Shown here one piece after another: positions 63,362 to 64,000 of a stretch of 64,000 nt of DNA. The position numbers were made by a program, and so were the translations under genes. The notes beneath the pieces were generated by a model. The model saw nothing but the letters and a program-made list of their open reading frames with translations. It did not search any database and had not been told where the DNA came from. Numbering within the stretch: the stretch's first letter is position 1; each line of letters opens with the position of its first letter. This DNA comes from Marivirga tractuosa DSM 4126 (GTDB taxonomy: Bacteria > Bacteroidota > Bacteroidia > Cytophagales > Cyclobacteriaceae): contig NC_014759.1 of the NCBI RefSeq assembly GCF_000183425.1, forward strand, positions 1,426,001 through 1,490,000, given 5' to 3'.

Positions 63362-63548
63362 ATCAAAATATTTTTTGAACGAAAATACAGGATAATTCAA
63401 TGCAGTGGAATTGCAATTATTGGAAAGTAAAAATGCTTTATATTATTTCTTCAAATTGCTCTATGAACAAGTCTAGGCATACGGCCAAAAGTATAATTAA
63501 AGTTTGAAATTTTTCAAGCTTACCCACTATTAACAATCCATTTACAAC

Positions 63549-63989
63549 TCAACTAGCGCATTTCCCGCAAATACCCTTTACTACCAAATTCGCCTCTTCT
63601 GATATGAATTTTTGTGGTAAACTAATCTCTGGGATTTTATATTTAGGTAGGCAAATGGTCTCATTACATTCCTTGCAATGAAAATGGACATGTAAGTCTC
63701 GCTCTAATTCACATTTGCAACCATCTTCACATAATGCATATTTGGGTGCACCTGTACCGTCATCAATGCTATGGACTAGCCCATTTTCCTGAAATGTTTT
63801 AAGCGTGCGAAATAAGGTCACTCTATCAGATTTTTCCACCTCCTTTTCCAAATCAGTCAAACTAATGGCAATTTCTTGATCTAGCAAGGCTTCTAAGACC
63901 AACAGACGCATAGCCGTTGGTCTAATATTCTTTTCCTGTAAATTCTTTTCCAGTTCCCTTATTTTCATTTCTTGATCTTTAACAATCAT
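63549..63989 (-). CDS. Fur family metal-dependent repressor
   Basis: A 146-residue winged-helix regulator. The DNA-binding domain covers about 20-85 (NIRPTAMRLLVLEALLDQ, SDRVTLFRTLKTFQENGLVH). The C-terminal domain has the HVHFHCKECNETICLP motif and the structural-zinc CxxC pairs C105/C108 and C141/C144; the additional CEDGCKCE Cys residues at 87-93 are unusual. It would respond to Zn or Fe; which is not clear, though the many Cys favour a zinc type (Zur). An alternative start is the ATG at 63968. The downstream DUF3703 gene may be its target. Confidence 0.9.
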   Translation of the reverse strand: MIVKDQEMKIRELEKNLQEKNIRPTAMRLLVLEALLDQEIAISLTDLEKEVEKSDRVTLFRTLKTFQENGLVHSIDDGTGAPKYALCEDGCKCELERDLHVHFHCKECNETICLPKYKIPEISLPQKFISEEANLVVKGICGKCAS

Positions 63990-64000
63990 CTAACTCACAA

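Noticed and set aside
57765-64000. A right-hand attachment site as a second copy of the tRNA-Pro 3' end
   Set aside because: I scanned for CGAATCCTGCCACCCCGAC and its parts after 62.9 kb and found none, so no element boundary can be drawn on the right.

Overview
The window looks like chromosomal DNA of a marine-type Cytophagales member of the Bacteroidota (Marivirga or a relative would fit, but I cannot name the species). The DNA is AT-rich, ribosome binding sites are weak, and several promoters match the Bacteroidota pattern TTG-N18-21-TAnnTTTG. There is a type IX secretion sorting domain, PorV-like and BatB/BatC-type proteins, a Bacteroidota-type tyrosine integrase, 7TM-DISM/SpoIIE signalling and YwqK/MORN-repeat proteins.

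Layout. 1-9.7 kb: the start of a secreted carboxypeptidase-regulatory-like protein, an M42 aminopeptidase, a 700-bp non-coding stretch with covarying hairpin repeats, a cold-shock protein, a SixA-like phosphatase, two lipoproteins, an isolated FkbM methyltransferase, a BNR/sortilin-like repeat protein and a lipocalin-like lipoprotein. 9.7-17 kb: cell-envelope genes (M23 peptidase with a T9SS tail, HhH plus beta-barrel protein, PorV-like protein, YwqK repeat protein, BamA/TamA-like protein). 17-25 kb: housekeeping genes yidD, lgt, nadE, rnc-fabF-acpP and pyk. 25-31 kb: a divergent histidine kinase/LuxR regulator pair, a membrane patatin, an MscS channel and two small coiled-coil proteins. 31-45 kb: divergent glutaryl-CoA dehydrogenase-like and tryptophan 2,3-dioxygenase genes, a long YwqK protein, an FAD oxidoreductase with a CoA-binding protein, a HAMP/GAF receptor, a PIN toxin-antitoxin pair, a hisB with no other his gene beside it, a SpoIIE phosphatase and a DUF4920 lipoprotein. 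45-57 kb: leuS, a second class of hairpin repeats, a LysE/GH3 cluster, a PLP-binding protein, DUF423, a YwqK protein, a thiolase and a batB-batC pair in which batC is frameshifted.

57.6-62.9 kb is the accessory part. tRNA-Ser(GCT) and tRNA-Pro(TGG) share a promoter and are followed by a strong terminator. Then come a tyrosine recombinase, an RteC-like protein, a cluster of TTGCA repeats with a palindrome, a small excisionase-type HTH protein, a replication-initiator-like winged-helix gene broken by an apparent +1 frameshift, a GC-rich potentially structured non-coding stretch and a DnaC-like ATPase. This reads as a compact integrative element, probably decaying, next to tRNA-Pro with no obvious cargo. 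The right end returns to ordinary genes: a DUF3703 protein and a Fur-family repressor.

The observations I rate highest are two distinct families of short hairpin repeats whose stems vary by compensatory changes, the iteron-like cluster and structured non-coding stretch in the tRNA-Pro element, and two frameshifts (batC and the initiator-like gene). All functions are read from sequence motifs and family knowledge; no database search was run.
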